This document shows, piece by piece, positions 48,451-56,887 of a stretch of DNA of 64,000 nt. The position numbers were made by a program, and so were the translations under genes. This stretch comes from Rhizomicrobium sp. (GTDB lineage: Bacteria > Pseudomonadota > Alphaproteobacteria > Micropepsales > Micropepsaceae), in NCBI GenBank assembly GCA_037200045.1, contig JBBCHM010000001.1, positions 1,736,001-1,800,000 of the forward strand. The letters are read 5' to 3'. The notes beneath the pieces were generated by a model, which had not been told where the DNA came from, searched no databases, and worked only from the letters and a program-made list of their open reading frames with translations. Position 1 is the stretch's first letter, and each line of letters begins with the position of its first letter.

Positions 48451-48874
48451 CCGGACCGGCGCGGCGCGCGCGTTCCTGCTCGCGGCCTGCATGGCCGCTA
48501 GTCTGGTCTGGCCGGCCAGCGCGGGCGAGATCAGGGCGTTCAAGTTTCCGGTCCCCACCTTCGACGAGGATGGCGGCGAACTGGACTATGAGATCGACGA
48601 GGACAACGCGCCGCCGGCCGACGGCGTGATCGTCTATGGCTGGCGGCCGGACATGAAGATGCTGCTGATCCAGCTTCGCCCCAACGATCCGCAATCCGCG
48701 GTCTATATCAGCTACGCCGCCGTGGAGATGCGCGATCAGGCGACGTGGGACGGCCGCATGCGGGCGACGGGCACGCTGTTCTGCGCGCGCGGCGGCAATC
48801 GGACGATCCTGGCCGCCGGCGCCAATCCAAACCAGTCGACGACGGGATCGAAGGGCTTCAAGAATCCTTGCTAG
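48434..48874 (+). CDS. Small exported protein of unknown function
   Basis: 146 residues. A signal peptide is clear (hydrophobic FLLAACMAASLVWPASA; cleavage after ASA-G near residue 30). The mature part is acidic (FDEDGGELDYEIDEDNAPP) with two Cys and no membrane helix. No family was recognised. The start overlaps the end of the CHASE2 gene, and the M48 peptidase follows after 13 bases, so the three form one operon. Confidence 0.75.
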   Translation: MRPRTDRTGAARAFLLAACMAASLVWPASAGEIRAFKFPVPTFDEDGGELDYEIDEDNAPPADGVIVYGWRPDMKMLLIQLRPNDPQSAVYISYAAVEMRDQATWDGRMRATGTLFCARGGNRTILAAGANPNQSTTGSKGFKNPC

Positions 48875-48887
48875 GGGGTACGCGCAT

Positions 48888-50588
48888 ATGCGCCGATTGT
48901 TGATGACGGGCATCGCCGCGGCGGCGCTGTGCCTGGTGCCGGCTGGCGTCTCGACCGCCAAATCGTCGAAGCCCGAGGTCAAGAAGTGGCAGGATTTGCG
49001 CGATCATCCGGTCGACTATTCCCGCTTCGAGACGCGGCGGGCGGACATCGCCAAGGAGAACGGCGCCGGCGCCATCGGCCCGCTCGCGCTCGGCCTGGCC
49101 GGCCGCAACGACATCGGCAACGACCCGGTCATCGAGGATGCGAAGCTGAAGGCCGCGGTCGAGGCCATGGTCAACAAGTTGATCCCGCCGGACATCAAGC
49201 CGCCGCACATCGAAATCATCCTGGTCGACGATCTGGGCATCTTCTCGCGCCTCAAGCTCATCCCGCCGGAGAACGCCGAAGACACGCTCGAGGATCTGAG
49301 CGCGAAGCTCAGCTCGGATTACGGCGCCGCGGCGACGCCGGGCGGCGCGCTGGTGCTGAGGCTGGGCACGCTGCGCGCGACCAAGAGCCCGGACGAGCTC
49401 AACTTCCTGCTCGGCCACGAGCTGTCGCATCTGCTCTACGACCATTTCAAGAACGAGGACCGCGAGAAGGCGATACAGAAGCTCGCTTCGATCGGCCTGA
49501 TCGCCGCCAGCCTCATGTCGCGCCAGGGCTCGGCGGATTCGGCCAAGTCGACGGTCGAGGCGTCGCTCGGCCTGGCGCTCATCAACACGCTGTTGGCGCG
49601 GCAATGGGACCGCGAGCAGGAGGAAGAGGCGGACGAACTGGGGGCCGAGCTCGCGATCGAATTCGGCGGCTATGCGCCGGGCGGCGTCTACAATGTGATG
49701 CAGAAGCTCGAAGACCAGGAGAAGGAGCAGGAGGCGGCGCTCGACAGGCTGTGCGGGCCCGAACACGGGCTCGGCCATCTGGCCGAGGACGTCTTCGGCG
49801 GCATGACGGGCGTCAAGATCCCGCCGCGCGGCTCCAATCCGAACAGCCCGGCCTGCGCCGCCCGCAAGAACTTCGTCAGCGAGTTGCTCGACCAGCATCC
49901 CCCCGCCAAGGATCGCGACGACAATGTGCGCAAGCATATCGCGCTGTGGTACGCCGATCTCGACAAGCATCGCGTTCCGTCGCCGTTCCTCGACGCCAAG
50001 GGCAACAAGGTCGACAATTTCGTGGCCTTCGCCTCGCCGGGGGGCGACGCCAACCGGCTGGCGCTCGCCTATGACGGATTGACGGCGCTGCGCGAAGGCG
50101 ACATGGCCAAGGCCAAGCGCATCCTCGCCTCGCTGGTCGGGAAAAAGGCCAAGGGCGAGAAGCTCGCGCCGGTCTTCCTGCTGCAATACGGCATCGCGAA
50201 GAAGGAAGGCCGGATGGCCGAGGCGCTGGAGGCGCTCGAGGGGGCGACGCGCACGCCGCAGGTCTATCTTCTGGCCTTCGACCTGCTGGCGCAGGAGTAC
50301 GAAGGCGCCAAGCGCTGGGCCGACGCGGCGCGCACCGTCGCGCGCTGGCGCGAGAAGAGCGACGACGACACGCTCTATCCGCGCCTCATCGCCGATTGGC
50401 GCGAGGCGAAGGATACCGACAAGATGACCAAGGCGCTGAACGGCTGCCGCAGCAACAGTTCGGGCCAGCTCGTCGAACTCTGCGAGAAGGCGGCCCTGCC
50501 GCCCGACCCCGACAAGGACCACGATCCCGGCAAAGACCACGACAAGGACGCGGACAAGCCGTTCGATCCGAGCCGCCTGCTCCCCTGA
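48888..50588 (+). CDS. Exported M48-family zinc metallopeptidase
   Basis: 566 residues with an N-terminal signal peptide (MRRLLMTGIAAAALCLVPAG). Zinc site HELSH at residues 177-181, and the third-ligand helix is EEEADELGAELA. After the catalytic domain a C-terminal part of about 170 residues looks like TPR-type helices (LTALREGDMAKAKRILASL). It ends in an Asp/Lys/His-rich tail. This matches BepA-like periplasmic peptidases in outline, but the catalytic flank differs, so it is an unusual member. Third gene of the CHASE2 cluster. Confidence 0.87.
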   Translation: MRRLLMTGIAAAALCLVPAGVSTAKSSKPEVKKWQDLRDHPVDYSRFETRRADIAKENGAGAIGPLALGLAGRNDIGNDPVIEDAKLKAAVEAMVNKLIPPDIKPPHIEIILVDDLGIFSRLKLIPPENAEDTLEDLSAKLSSDYGAAATPGGALVLRLGTLRATKSPDELNFLLGHELSHLLYDHFKNEDREKAIQKLASIGLIAASLMSRQGSADSAKSTVEASLGLALINTLLARQWDREQEEEADELGAELAIEFGGYAPGGVYNVMQKLEDQEKEQEAALDRLCGPEHGLGHLAEDVFGGMTGVKIPPRGSNPNSPACAARKNFVSELLDQHPPAKDRDDNVRKHIALWYADLDKHRVPSPFLDAKGNKVDNFVAFASPGGDANRLALAYDGLTALREGDMAKAKRILASLVGKKAKGEKLAPVFLLQYGIAKKEGRMAEALEALEGATRTPQVYLLAFDLLAQEYEGAKRWADAARTVARWREKSDDDTLYPRLIADWREAKDTDKMTKALNGCRSNSSGQLVELCEKAALPPDPDKDHDPGKDHDKDADKPFDPSRLLP

Positions 50589-50648
50589 CGCGGCCCGCGC
50601 GGGCGTTCGCCGCAGAAGCGGCGCGGCCGCGGCGACGGCCGAGACGCT

Positions 50649-51602
50649 CTATGGCGCGCCGCAATCGGCGCAGACCGCGACCTCGACCGTGACGTGGCTG
50701 AGATCGGGGAAGTGCCGGCGCAGGCCCGTCTTGATCGCTTCGGAATCGGTATGCGCCGGGCTGACCAGCGAGACGATCAGCCCGCGATGGCCGGGTCCCA
50801 GCCGCCACAGATGCAAATCGCAGACGCGGGTGCCCTCGGCCTGTTCGAGATGGCCGCGAATCTCGGCCGCCAGGTGCGGGCTGTCTTCCGCGTCGAGCAG
50901 CACCAGCGCGCTGTCGCGGATCAGGCCATAGGCCCAGGAGGCGATGACCACGGCGCCGATCACGCCGACCAAAGGATCGAGGAAGCCGATGCCGAAGAAC
51001 AATCCGGCCGCGAGCGCGACAATCGCGAGCACCGACGTCGCCGCGTCCGCCAGGACGTGGACATAGGCCGCGCGCATGTTGTGATCGGCGTGCTCGTCGT
51101 GATGGTGATGGGCGTGGCCGTGCTCATGGGCGTGTTCGTCGTCCTTCAGGATGAAGGCGCTGACGATGTTCACCACAAGGCCCAGCGTGGCGATGCCCAG
51201 CGCGTCGCCATAGTTCACCGGCACGGGCGCGGCGAGCCGCGCGACCGATTCGAACGCCACCCCGAGCGCGATCAGGCCGAGCACGATGGCGCTGGCGAAG
51301 GCCGCGAGGTCGCCGAACTTGCCCGAGCCGAAGGTGAAGCGCGTATCCTTGGCGTGGCGGCGCGCCAGCCAATAGGCGCCGGCGGCGAGACCCAGCGCCC
51401 CGACATGCGTCGCCATGTGGAAGCCGTCGGCGAGCAGCGCCATGGAACCGAACAGCAGGCCGCAGGCGATCTCCACCACCATGAAGGCGGCGGTGATCAG
51501 CGTGGCGAGCCGGGCGCGGCTTTCGGCGCGCGCATGGCCGGCGCCGAGGAAGACATGGTCGTGCGTCCAGATGCCGTGCTCGTGATGGTCGTGGATCGTC
51601 AT
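50649..51602 (-). CDS. dmeF: CDF cation efflux protein, DmeF-like (Co/Ni)
   Basis: 317 residues from ATG 51602. Six membrane helices, with metal-site residues in HMATHVGALG-type and HVLADAATSV segments. A histidine-rich cytoplasmic loop (DDEHAHEHGHAHHHHDEHAD) lies between helices 4 and 5, and the N-terminus HDHHEHGIWTHDHVFLGAGH is the DmeF feature. DmeF exports Co(II) and Ni(II). The longer open frame to 51671 crosses a terminator hairpin and was not used. The Cys-containing C-terminus is VCADCGAP. Confidence 0.93.
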   Translation of the reverse strand: MTIHDHHEHGIWTHDHVFLGAGHARAESRARLATLITAAFMVVEIACGLLFGSMALLADGFHMATHVGALGLAAGAYWLARRHAKDTRFTFGSGKFGDLAAFASAIVLGLIALGVAFESVARLAAPVPVNYGDALGIATLGLVVNIVSAFILKDDEHAHEHGHAHHHHDEHADHNMRAAYVHVLADAATSVLAIVALAAGLFFGIGFLDPLVGVIGAVVIASWAYGLIRDSALVLLDAEDSPHLAAEIRGHLEQAEGTRVCDLHLWRLGPGHRGLIVSLVSPAHTDSEAIKTGLRRHFPDLSHVTVEVAVCADCGAP

Positions 51603-51633
51603 GATCCTAGAATACGCCTCCGCGCGGCCAAAA

Positions 51634-51668
51634 GGAAAAGGGCCGCGCTGGGATCGCGGCCCTTTTCC
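51634..51668 (-). terminator. Rho-independent terminator of the Inh-like gene
   Basis: Perfect 14-base inverted repeat GGAAAAGGGCCGCG / CGCGGCCCTTTTCC with a 7-base loop, followed on the minus strand by TTTTGG. It lies between the stop at 51693 and the dmeF start at 51602. Confidence 0.85.
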
Positions 51669-51692
51669 CAACGGAGGAGGATGAAACTTCGT

Positions 51693-52025
51693 TTAGTGGC
51701 TGAGGACCACTTTGCGCTGGTCGGCGAAAGTCTCGCCTTCGAGCGCCTCGCCATGCGGCTTGAGCACCGCATAGATCTCGCCCGAGGCCGAGATGAGCTG
51801 ATAGCCCGTGCCGGTCGGCGCCCATTTGATGAGCCTGGTGCTGCTGGAGCAATCGGCGCCCTGGGCGATCGCGCCATCGGCCGAGATCGTGAGGTCGCAG
51901 GGAGCCTTGGCGCCGACGGCGAGCTTGTAGGTGCCGGCGGCCAGGGCGGGCGCCTGGGCGTAAGCGGAGCTGAAACCGGAGATCGCGAGGACGAAGGAAA
52001 GGGTCAGGAGGCGGGACGTGTTCAT
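51693..52025 (-). CDS. Small exported protein, possibly AprI/Inh-like
   Basis: 110 residues from ATG 52025. Signal peptide about residues 1-24 (LTLSFVLAISGFSSAYAQ). The mature part alternates strands as in the AprI/Inh protease-inhibitor barrel: AAGTYKLAV, CDLTIS, LIKWAPTGTGYQLISA, EIYAVLKP, with two Cys that could pair. Fold resemblance is an inference. The upstream 150 bases are strikingly AT-rich. It is a single gene with its own terminator. Confidence 0.72.
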   Translation of the reverse strand: MNTSRLLTLSFVLAISGFSSAYAQAPALAAGTYKLAVGAKAPCDLTISADGAIAQGADCSSSTRLIKWAPTGTGYQLISASGEIYAVLKPHGEALEGETFADQRKVVLSH

Positions 52026-52290
52026 GTGAATAATTCCTTCAAGGTTCAACATTCAGAAGATTAGTATCAGCCGATCCAATTTCAAGGATATTTTCTTCGC
52101 AGATGCAACAATTCGTTCTGCGGAATTTTGCGGCTGTAATTTAATTCAATTATATCAATGCATTATATGACGAAAAAATTTTGATGACTGGCCGGTTCTT
52201 CTCGCCCGCGCGGCATGCATGCCTGCAGTGCACAAGAGCGTTGGCGTGGGGTGGGCCTCTCCCCTGCGGGAGGGGAGAGGCGGAAAACCG

Positions 52291-52950
52291 CTACTTCGGC
52301 TGGGGCACGATGCGCAGATAGGGGCGCGGGGCTTTCCAGCCGCCGGGGTAGAGCTTCTCGGCTTCCTCGTTGGTCACCGTGCCGGCGATGATGACATCGT
52401 CACCCGGCTTCCAGTTCGCCGGCGTCGCGATCCGGTGCTTGGCGCCGAGCTGCAGCGAATCGATGACGCGCAGCACTTCGTCGAAATTGCGGCCCACCGT
52501 CATCGGATAGACCAGGATGAGCTTGATCTTCTTGTCGGGGCCGATGATGAAGACGTTGCGCACCGTCTGGTTGTCGGCGGGCGTGCGCTTCAACGGATCG
52601 CCGGAAATTTCCGCCGGCAGCATGTTGTAGAGCTTGGACACGTTGAAATCGGTGTCGCCGATGATCGGATAGTTGGGCGCGGTGCCCTGGGTCTCGGCGA
52701 TGTCCTGGGCCCATTGCGCGTGGCGGTCCACCGGATCGACGCTGAGGCCGATGATCTTCACATTGCGCTTGTCGAATTCCGGCTTGAGCTTGGCCATGGT
52801 GCCGAGCTCGGTCGTGCACACCGGGGTGAAATCCTTGGGGTGCGAGAACAGCACGCCCCAGGAATCGCCGAGCCATGTGTGGAAATTGATCCGGCCTTCG
52901 GTGGTGTCGGCGTCGAAATCGGGTGCGGTATCGCCGATGCGCAGGGACAT
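52291..52950 (-). CDS. 1-Cys peroxiredoxin (AhpC/TSA, Prx6 type)
   Basis: 219 residues. Peroxidatic Cys45 in FTPVCTTELG; the second resolving Cys of 2-Cys enzymes is missing. The C-terminal 1-Cys Prx domain (LQLGAKHRIATPANWKPGDD) is complete. It reduces peroxides, with an outside reductant. It lies downstream of the ars operon but has its own 40-base upstream gap with CACTATACAA, which could hold a -10-like element. Confidence 0.95.
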   Translation of the reverse strand: MSLRIGDTAPDFDADTTEGRINFHTWLGDSWGVLFSHPKDFTPVCTTELGTMAKLKPEFDKRNVKIIGLSVDPVDRHAQWAQDIAETQGTAPNYPIIGDTDFNVSKLYNMLPAEISGDPLKRTPADNQTVRNVFIIGPDKKIKLILVYPMTVGRNFDEVLRVIDSLQLGAKHRIATPANWKPGDDVIIAGTVTNEEAEKLYPGGWKAPRPYLRIVPQPK

Positions 52951-52992
52951 GGAAGCCTCCGTCTAGTGTTTCACTATACAACGGCGGCGAGC

Positions 52993-53682
52993 TTAGCCAA
53001 GTTTCATGTCAGGCGTGAGGGCCTCTTTGGGAACCGCGAAGAGCCAGGCGGAGACGAGGCTTGCCGCCAGCGCGCCCGCGATCTGCGCGGCGATGAAGGC
53101 GGGGACGTCCGCCGGACGGATGCCGGAAAAGGTCGGCGTCAGGGCCCGCGCCACCGTCACCGCCGGATTGGCGAAGGCGGTCGAGGCGGTGAACCAATAG
53201 GCCGCCGCGATATAGAGGCCGACGGCGAAGGCGATGACGCCTTCGCCCCGCGCCCGGCAGGCGAAAATCGCGAGCAGCAGGCCGAAGGTCGCGACGAACT
53301 CCGACAGCCAGATCGGCGGACCGCTGCGCGCGGCGGTGCCGGCCGCGATCAGCGGCAGGGCGAACATCGCATGGGCGAGCCAGGTACCGGCAAGGCCGCC
53401 GGCGAATTGCGCGAGCATATAGGCGGCGGCGGTCTTTCCATCGAGTTCGCCGCGCAATGCGAATGAGACCGTGACCGCTGGGTTGAAATGTGCGCCCGAC
53501 ACCGGCGCCAGCGACAGGATCAGGACCACGAGCAAAGACGCGGTCGCGGCGGTGTTGCAGAGCAGCGCCAGCGCGCTGTCGTGCGTCAGCGCCCGCGCCA
53601 TGATCCCCGAGCCGACGATGCCGGCGACCAGCAGGCACGTCCCGAGCGCTTCGGCGAAGACGGCGCGGCGAAGATCAGCCAC
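52993..53682 (-). CDS. aqpS: MIP family aquaglyceroporin in ars operon (AqpS-like)
   Basis: 229 residues, six membrane helices and both half-helix NPA motifs (HFNPAVT and FANPAVT). Position directly after arsC matches ars operons of rhizobia, where AqpS lets arsenite flow out. The start overlaps the arsC stop by 8 bases. No ArsB or Acr3 permease is present in the window, so this channel may be the arsenite exit route. Confidence 0.9.
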   Translation of the reverse strand: MADLRRAVFAEALGTCLLVAGIVGSGIMARALTHDSALALLCNTAATASLLVVLILSLAPVSGAHFNPAVTVSFALRGELDGKTAAAYMLAQFAGGLAGTWLAHAMFALPLIAAGTAARSGPPIWLSEFVATFGLLLAIFACRARGEGVIAFAVGLYIAAAYWFTASTAFANPAVTVARALTPTFSGIRPADVPAFIAAQIAGALAASLVSAWLFAVPKEALTPDMKLG

Positions 53683-54169
53683 GGCCGATGGCGTCGACTT
53701 GGCTCTTCAAGGCAAGGCGATCGAGTTTGGCGATCGGCAGCGCGGCGAAGACGCGGATGCGGTTGGTCAGCAGGCGCAGCGTGTCGCGGAAGGCCTGGGC
53801 CTTCACCGCGTCGCTGCCCTCCACGGCCGCCGGATCGGGCATGCCCCAATGGGCGGTGACGGGATGGCCGGGCCATACCGGGCACACCTCGCCCGCCGCG
53901 TCGTCGCAGACCGTGAAGACGAAATCCATCACCGGCGCATCGGGCCGGGCGAACTCGTCCCAGCTTTTGGAGCGGTAGCCATCGGCAGCGAGACCGGCCT
54001 GCTTCAGCGTCGTCAGCGCGAAGGGATTGACCGCGCCCTTCGGGTAGCTACCCGCCGAGAAGGCGCGGAAGCGGCCCTTGCCTTCGGCGTTCAGCACGCC
54101 CTCCGCCAGGATCGAGCGCGCCGAATTGCCGGTGCAGAGGAACAGGACGTTGTAGACGCGCGCGCTCAT
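53675..54169 (-). CDS. arsC: Arsenate reductase, LMW-phosphatase/thioredoxin type
   Basis: 164 residues. The phosphatase-like loop LCTGNSARS places Cys12 and Arg18 (C-X5-R). Two further Cys in TVCDDAAGEVCPVWPG are positioned for the thioredoxin-coupled disulfide relay. It converts arsenate to arsenite. The start is 2 bases after the arsR stop; the channel gene overlaps its end. Confidence 0.94.
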   Translation of the reverse strand: MSARVYNVLFLCTGNSARSILAEGVLNAEGKGRFRAFSAGSYPKGAVNPFALTTLKQAGLAADGYRSKSWDEFARPDAPVMDFVFTVCDDAAGEVCPVWPGHPVTAHWGMPDPAAVEGSDAVKAQAFRDTLRLLTNRIRVFAALPIAKLDRLALKSQVDAIGRG

Positions 54170-54171
54170 GC

Positions 54172-54516
54172 CTAACCGCGACACGGGGCGGCCGGCGCGC
54201 AGGCATCCAGCGCGAAATCGCAGATCTCGGGGCGGCCGGCGCAGCAGTCTTCCATCAGGAAGGCGAGCAGCGCGCGCATGCCGTCGTAATGCGCGGCATA
54301 GATCAGGCTGCGGCTTTCGCGCCGCTGGGTGATGAGGCCGGCATGTTCCAGCTCTTTCAGGTGAAAGGACAGCGTCGGCGCCGGCGTCGCCAGCGCCTCG
54401 GCGATGGCGCCGGCGCTTTCGCCCGCCGGGCCGGCTTGGATGAGCCGGCGGAAGATCGCCAGCCGGGTTTCCTGGGCGAGCGCGGATAGTTTCGCGAGGG
54501 CGACGTCTGATTCCAT
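54172..54516 (-). CDS. arsR: ArsR-family arsenic-responsive repressor
   Basis: 114 residues. Winged helix-turn-helix with ALAQETRLAIFRRLIQAG and the recognition helix region TLSFHLKELEHAGLI. The C-terminus has a Cys-rich tail (EDCCAGRPEICDFALDAC, then a final Cys), suitable for binding As(III); the CxC pair seen in the DNA-binding helix of E. coli ArsR is absent. First gene of arsR-arsC-aqpS. A palindrome lies at its start. Confidence 0.93.
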   Translation of the reverse strand: MESDVALAKLSALAQETRLAIFRRLIQAGPAGESAGAIAEALATPAPTLSFHLKELEHAGLITQRRESRSLIYAAHYDGMRALLAFLMEDCCAGRPEICDFALDACAPAAPCRG

Positions 54517-54536
54517 ATTTCCAGAATAATGGAAAT
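54517..54536 (-). promoter_or_regulatory. Probable ArsR operator over the arsR ribosome-binding site
   Basis: Inverted repeat ATTTCC-agaataat-GGAAAT directly before the arsR ATG at 54516. Position and symmetry fit an autorepression site of an ArsR protein. Binding is inferred. Confidence 0.55.
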
Positions 54537-54639
54537 GAAGAGTTTGGCAAGGGCCGATCCGGCCGGACACCTTGGCGTGAGCGCGTTGCCCTATCGGGCC
54601 GGGCGGGCGACAGTCGAACGCTTCGCGACGGGGACTTCG

Positions 54640-56703
54640 ATGAAGACAAAACTTGCCTGGGCGCTCGGCGCCTTGCTGTCGGTCGCGTGCGTCGCGCTGG
54701 CCGAGGATGCCAGGCCGGTCTACGGCGATTTCGGGCTCGACCTCGCGGGCGGCGATCCGGCGACCAGGCCGGGCGACGATTTCTTCCGCTATGGCGGCGG
54801 CACCTGGCTCGACCACGCCACGATCCCCGCCGACAAGCCGGCGATCACCCTGCGCCTGATCGCCGCCGACCGCACACAGACACAGCTCCACGACATCCTG
54901 GAGCAGGCCGCGGCCCATGCGGAGCATGAGCCCAAGACCGTCGAGGGCAAGGTCGGCGCTTTCTACAAGGCGTTCATGGACGAAGCGCGCATCGAGACGC
55001 TGGGCGCGGCGCCGCTCGTGCCGCTGCTGGCGCGCATCCGCGCCATGACGACGAAATCCGACATCGCCGCCCTGATGGGCGAGAACGGCTTCGAGTTCGG
55101 CGGCACGGTGTTCGGGCTCGGCACCGATGTCGATCTGAAGGATCCGTCGCACTACGCCGTCTATGCCGGCCAGAGCGGGCTGACGCTGCCCGACCGCGAC
55201 TATTACCTGCAGCCCAATTTCGCGGACACCAAGGCGAAGTTCGAGGCCTATGTCGCGGGGCTGCTCGGCCGGATCGGCTGGCAGGATCCGGCCGGCAGCG
55301 CCAAGGCCGTGGTCGCCTTCGAGACGGCCATCGCCGAGGCGAGCTGGACCAAGGCGCAGGACCGCGATCCGGTGGCGACCTACAACAAGATGAGCATCGC
55401 CGAGCTTGCCGCGCTCGCCCCCGGCTTCGATTGGGCGGCGTTCCTGAAGGCGGCGAAGCTGGGCAAGCTCCAGACCATCATCGTCGCCGAGAAATCGGCG
55501 TTCCCGAAGCTCGCCAGGATCGTCGCCGATACGCCGCTCGACACGCTGAAGGCGTGGCAGGCGTTCCGCACCGCCGACGACGCGGCGCCTTATCTGTCGC
55601 AGCCATTCGCCGACGCCTATTTCGAGCTGCACAACAAGACGCTGTCGGGCCAGGCGGAACAGGCGGTGCGCTGGAAGCGCGGCGTGCTCGCGGTGTCGGG
55701 CCAGAGCGACGGCGCCGACCGCATCGAGACCTTCGGCAATATGGGCTGGGCGGTGGGGCAGCTCTACACCGCGAAATACTTCCCGCCATCGGCGAAGGCG
55801 AAGATCGAGGCGCTGGTGCGCAACGTGAAGGCCGCGTTCCACGCGCGGATCGAGACGCTCGACTGGATGAGCCCGGCGACCAAGATCGAAGCGCTCAAGA
55901 AGCTCGACACCTATGTGATCAAGGTCGGCTATCCCGATCATCCGCGCGACTACTCCAATCTTACCATTCACGACGACGATGTGATCGGCGACGTGCGGGC
56001 GGCGGCGCGGCGCTCCTATGACTTCTACATCGGCCGCCTTTATGGGCCGGTCGACCGCGACGACTGGTCGATGACGCCGCAGACCAACGACGCCTATAAC
56101 GGATCCTTGCGCGATATCGTGTTCCCCGCCGCGATCCTGACGCCGCCGATCTTCGATGCGGCCGCCGACGACGCGGTCAATTACGGCGGAGCGGGCGCGG
56201 TGATCGGCCACGAGCTGACGCATGGCTTCGACGACCAGGGCCGCCAGTTCGACGCGACCGGCGCCTTGCGCGACTGGTGGGCGCCGGCCGACGCGGCGAT
56301 CTTCAAGGCGCGCGCGGCGATGCTGGGGGCGCAGTATTCGGCGTTCGAGCCGGTACCCGGCGCGCATATCAACGGCGATCTCACCATGGGCGAGAACATC
56401 GCCGATCTCGGCGGCGTCACGCTGGCGCTGGCGGCCTATCGCGCCTCGCTGAACGGCAAGCCGGCGCCGGTGCTGGGCGGGCTGACCGGCGATCAACGCG
56501 TGCTGCTCGCCTGGGCGCAGGCCTGGCGCGGCAAGGCGCGCGACGACTTCGTGCGCCGCCAGGTGGTGAGCGATCCGCATTCGCCGCGGCAATACCGCGT
56601 CAACGGCGTGGTGCGGAACGTCGATGCCTGGTACGCGGCGTTCGGCGTGACGCCGGGCGACAAACTTTACGTAGCGCCGGACAAGCGCGTGCACATCTGG
56701 TAG
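54640..56703 (+). CDS. M13-family (neprilysin/PepO-like) metallopeptidase
   Basis: 687 residues from ATG 54640 with a signal peptide (LGALLSVACVALAEDA). N-terminal helical domain with the DFFRYGGGTWL opening (typical DDFYxYVNGxW), then the catalytic part with NDAYNGS, zinc site HELTH at 524-528 and the third ligand Glu585 in GENIADLGG. It ends in HIW where relatives have a CxxW-type terminus. It should cut peptides in the periplasm or outside. The frame open to 54529 overlaps the ars control region and was not used. Confidence 0.94.
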   Translation: MKTKLAWALGALLSVACVALAEDARPVYGDFGLDLAGGDPATRPGDDFFRYGGGTWLDHATIPADKPAITLRLIAADRTQTQLHDILEQAAAHAEHEPKTVEGKVGAFYKAFMDEARIETLGAAPLVPLLARIRAMTTKSDIAALMGENGFEFGGTVFGLGTDVDLKDPSHYAVYAGQSGLTLPDRDYYLQPNFADTKAKFEAYVAGLLGRIGWQDPAGSAKAVVAFETAIAEASWTKAQDRDPVATYNKMSIAELAALAPGFDWAAFLKAAKLGKLQTIIVAEKSAFPKLARIVADTPLDTLKAWQAFRTADDAAPYLSQPFADAYFELHNKTLSGQAEQAVRWKRGVLAVSGQSDGADRIETFGNMGWAVGQLYTAKYFPPSAKAKIEALVRNVKAAFHARIETLDWMSPATKIEALKKLDTYVIKVGYPDHPRDYSNLTIHDDDVIGDVRAAARRSYDFYIGRLYGPVDRDDWSMTPQTNDAYNGSLRDIVFPAAILTPPIFDAAADDAVNYGGAGAVIGHELTHGFDDQGRQFDATGALRDWWAPADAAIFKARAAMLGAQYSAFEPVPGAHINGDLTMGENIADLGGVTLALAAYRASLNGKPAPVLGGLTGDQRVLLAWAQAWRGKARDDFVRRQVVSDPHSPRQYRVNGVVRNVDAWYAAFGVTPGDKLYVAPDKRVHIW

Positions 56704-56716
56704 GCCGCTTACAGCG

Positions 56717-56745
56717 TTGACTATATCGATTTAGTAGAGTTTAAA
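56717..56745 (+). promoter_or_regulatory. Sigma-70-type promoter TTGACT-N17-TTTAAA
   Basis: TTGACT at 56717-56722 and TTTAAA at 56740-56745 with the ideal 17-base spacing, in an AT-richer stretch just after the M13 peptidase stop. It points at the structured RNA region that begins at about 56750. Confidence 0.6.
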
Positions 56746-56749
56746 GCGG

Positions 56750-56877
56750 GATCGGGCTTGCCCGGGCGTTTCCTCCCTGAACTTGGACCGCGGGCCGGAG
56801 GAACGAAATGCGGTGCGGCGCAGCTCCCCTTTTGCGCCGCCTCGCCGGCCGTCTTAAGCTCCGGCCCGCGCTTTTTC
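56750..56877 (+). ncRNA. Candidate structured small RNA, possibly 6S-like
   Basis: A strong promoter-like sequence stands directly upstream. The 5' end (CGGGCTTG, 56753-56760) can pair with TAAGC-TCCG near the 3' end (about 56855-56863), with GCGGG/CCCGC pairing just outside, a closing stem. Inside, CGTTTCCTCC (56767-56776) pairs with GGAGGAACG (56796-56804), and GCGGCGCA (56815-56822) pairs with TGCGCCGC (56833-56840). A T-run (56872-56876) follows. Size, closing stem and promoter are compatible with 6S RNA (ssrS), but the inner fold was not matched to a family model, and it could instead be a leader of the following gene. Confidence 0.5.
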
Positions 56878-56887
56878 GGAGCAGACC

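Noticed and set aside
45829..48558. 909-codon frame ending in the ABC ATPase
   Set aside because: Homology starts at GTG 46755; the upstream part is antisense to the CHASE2 gene.
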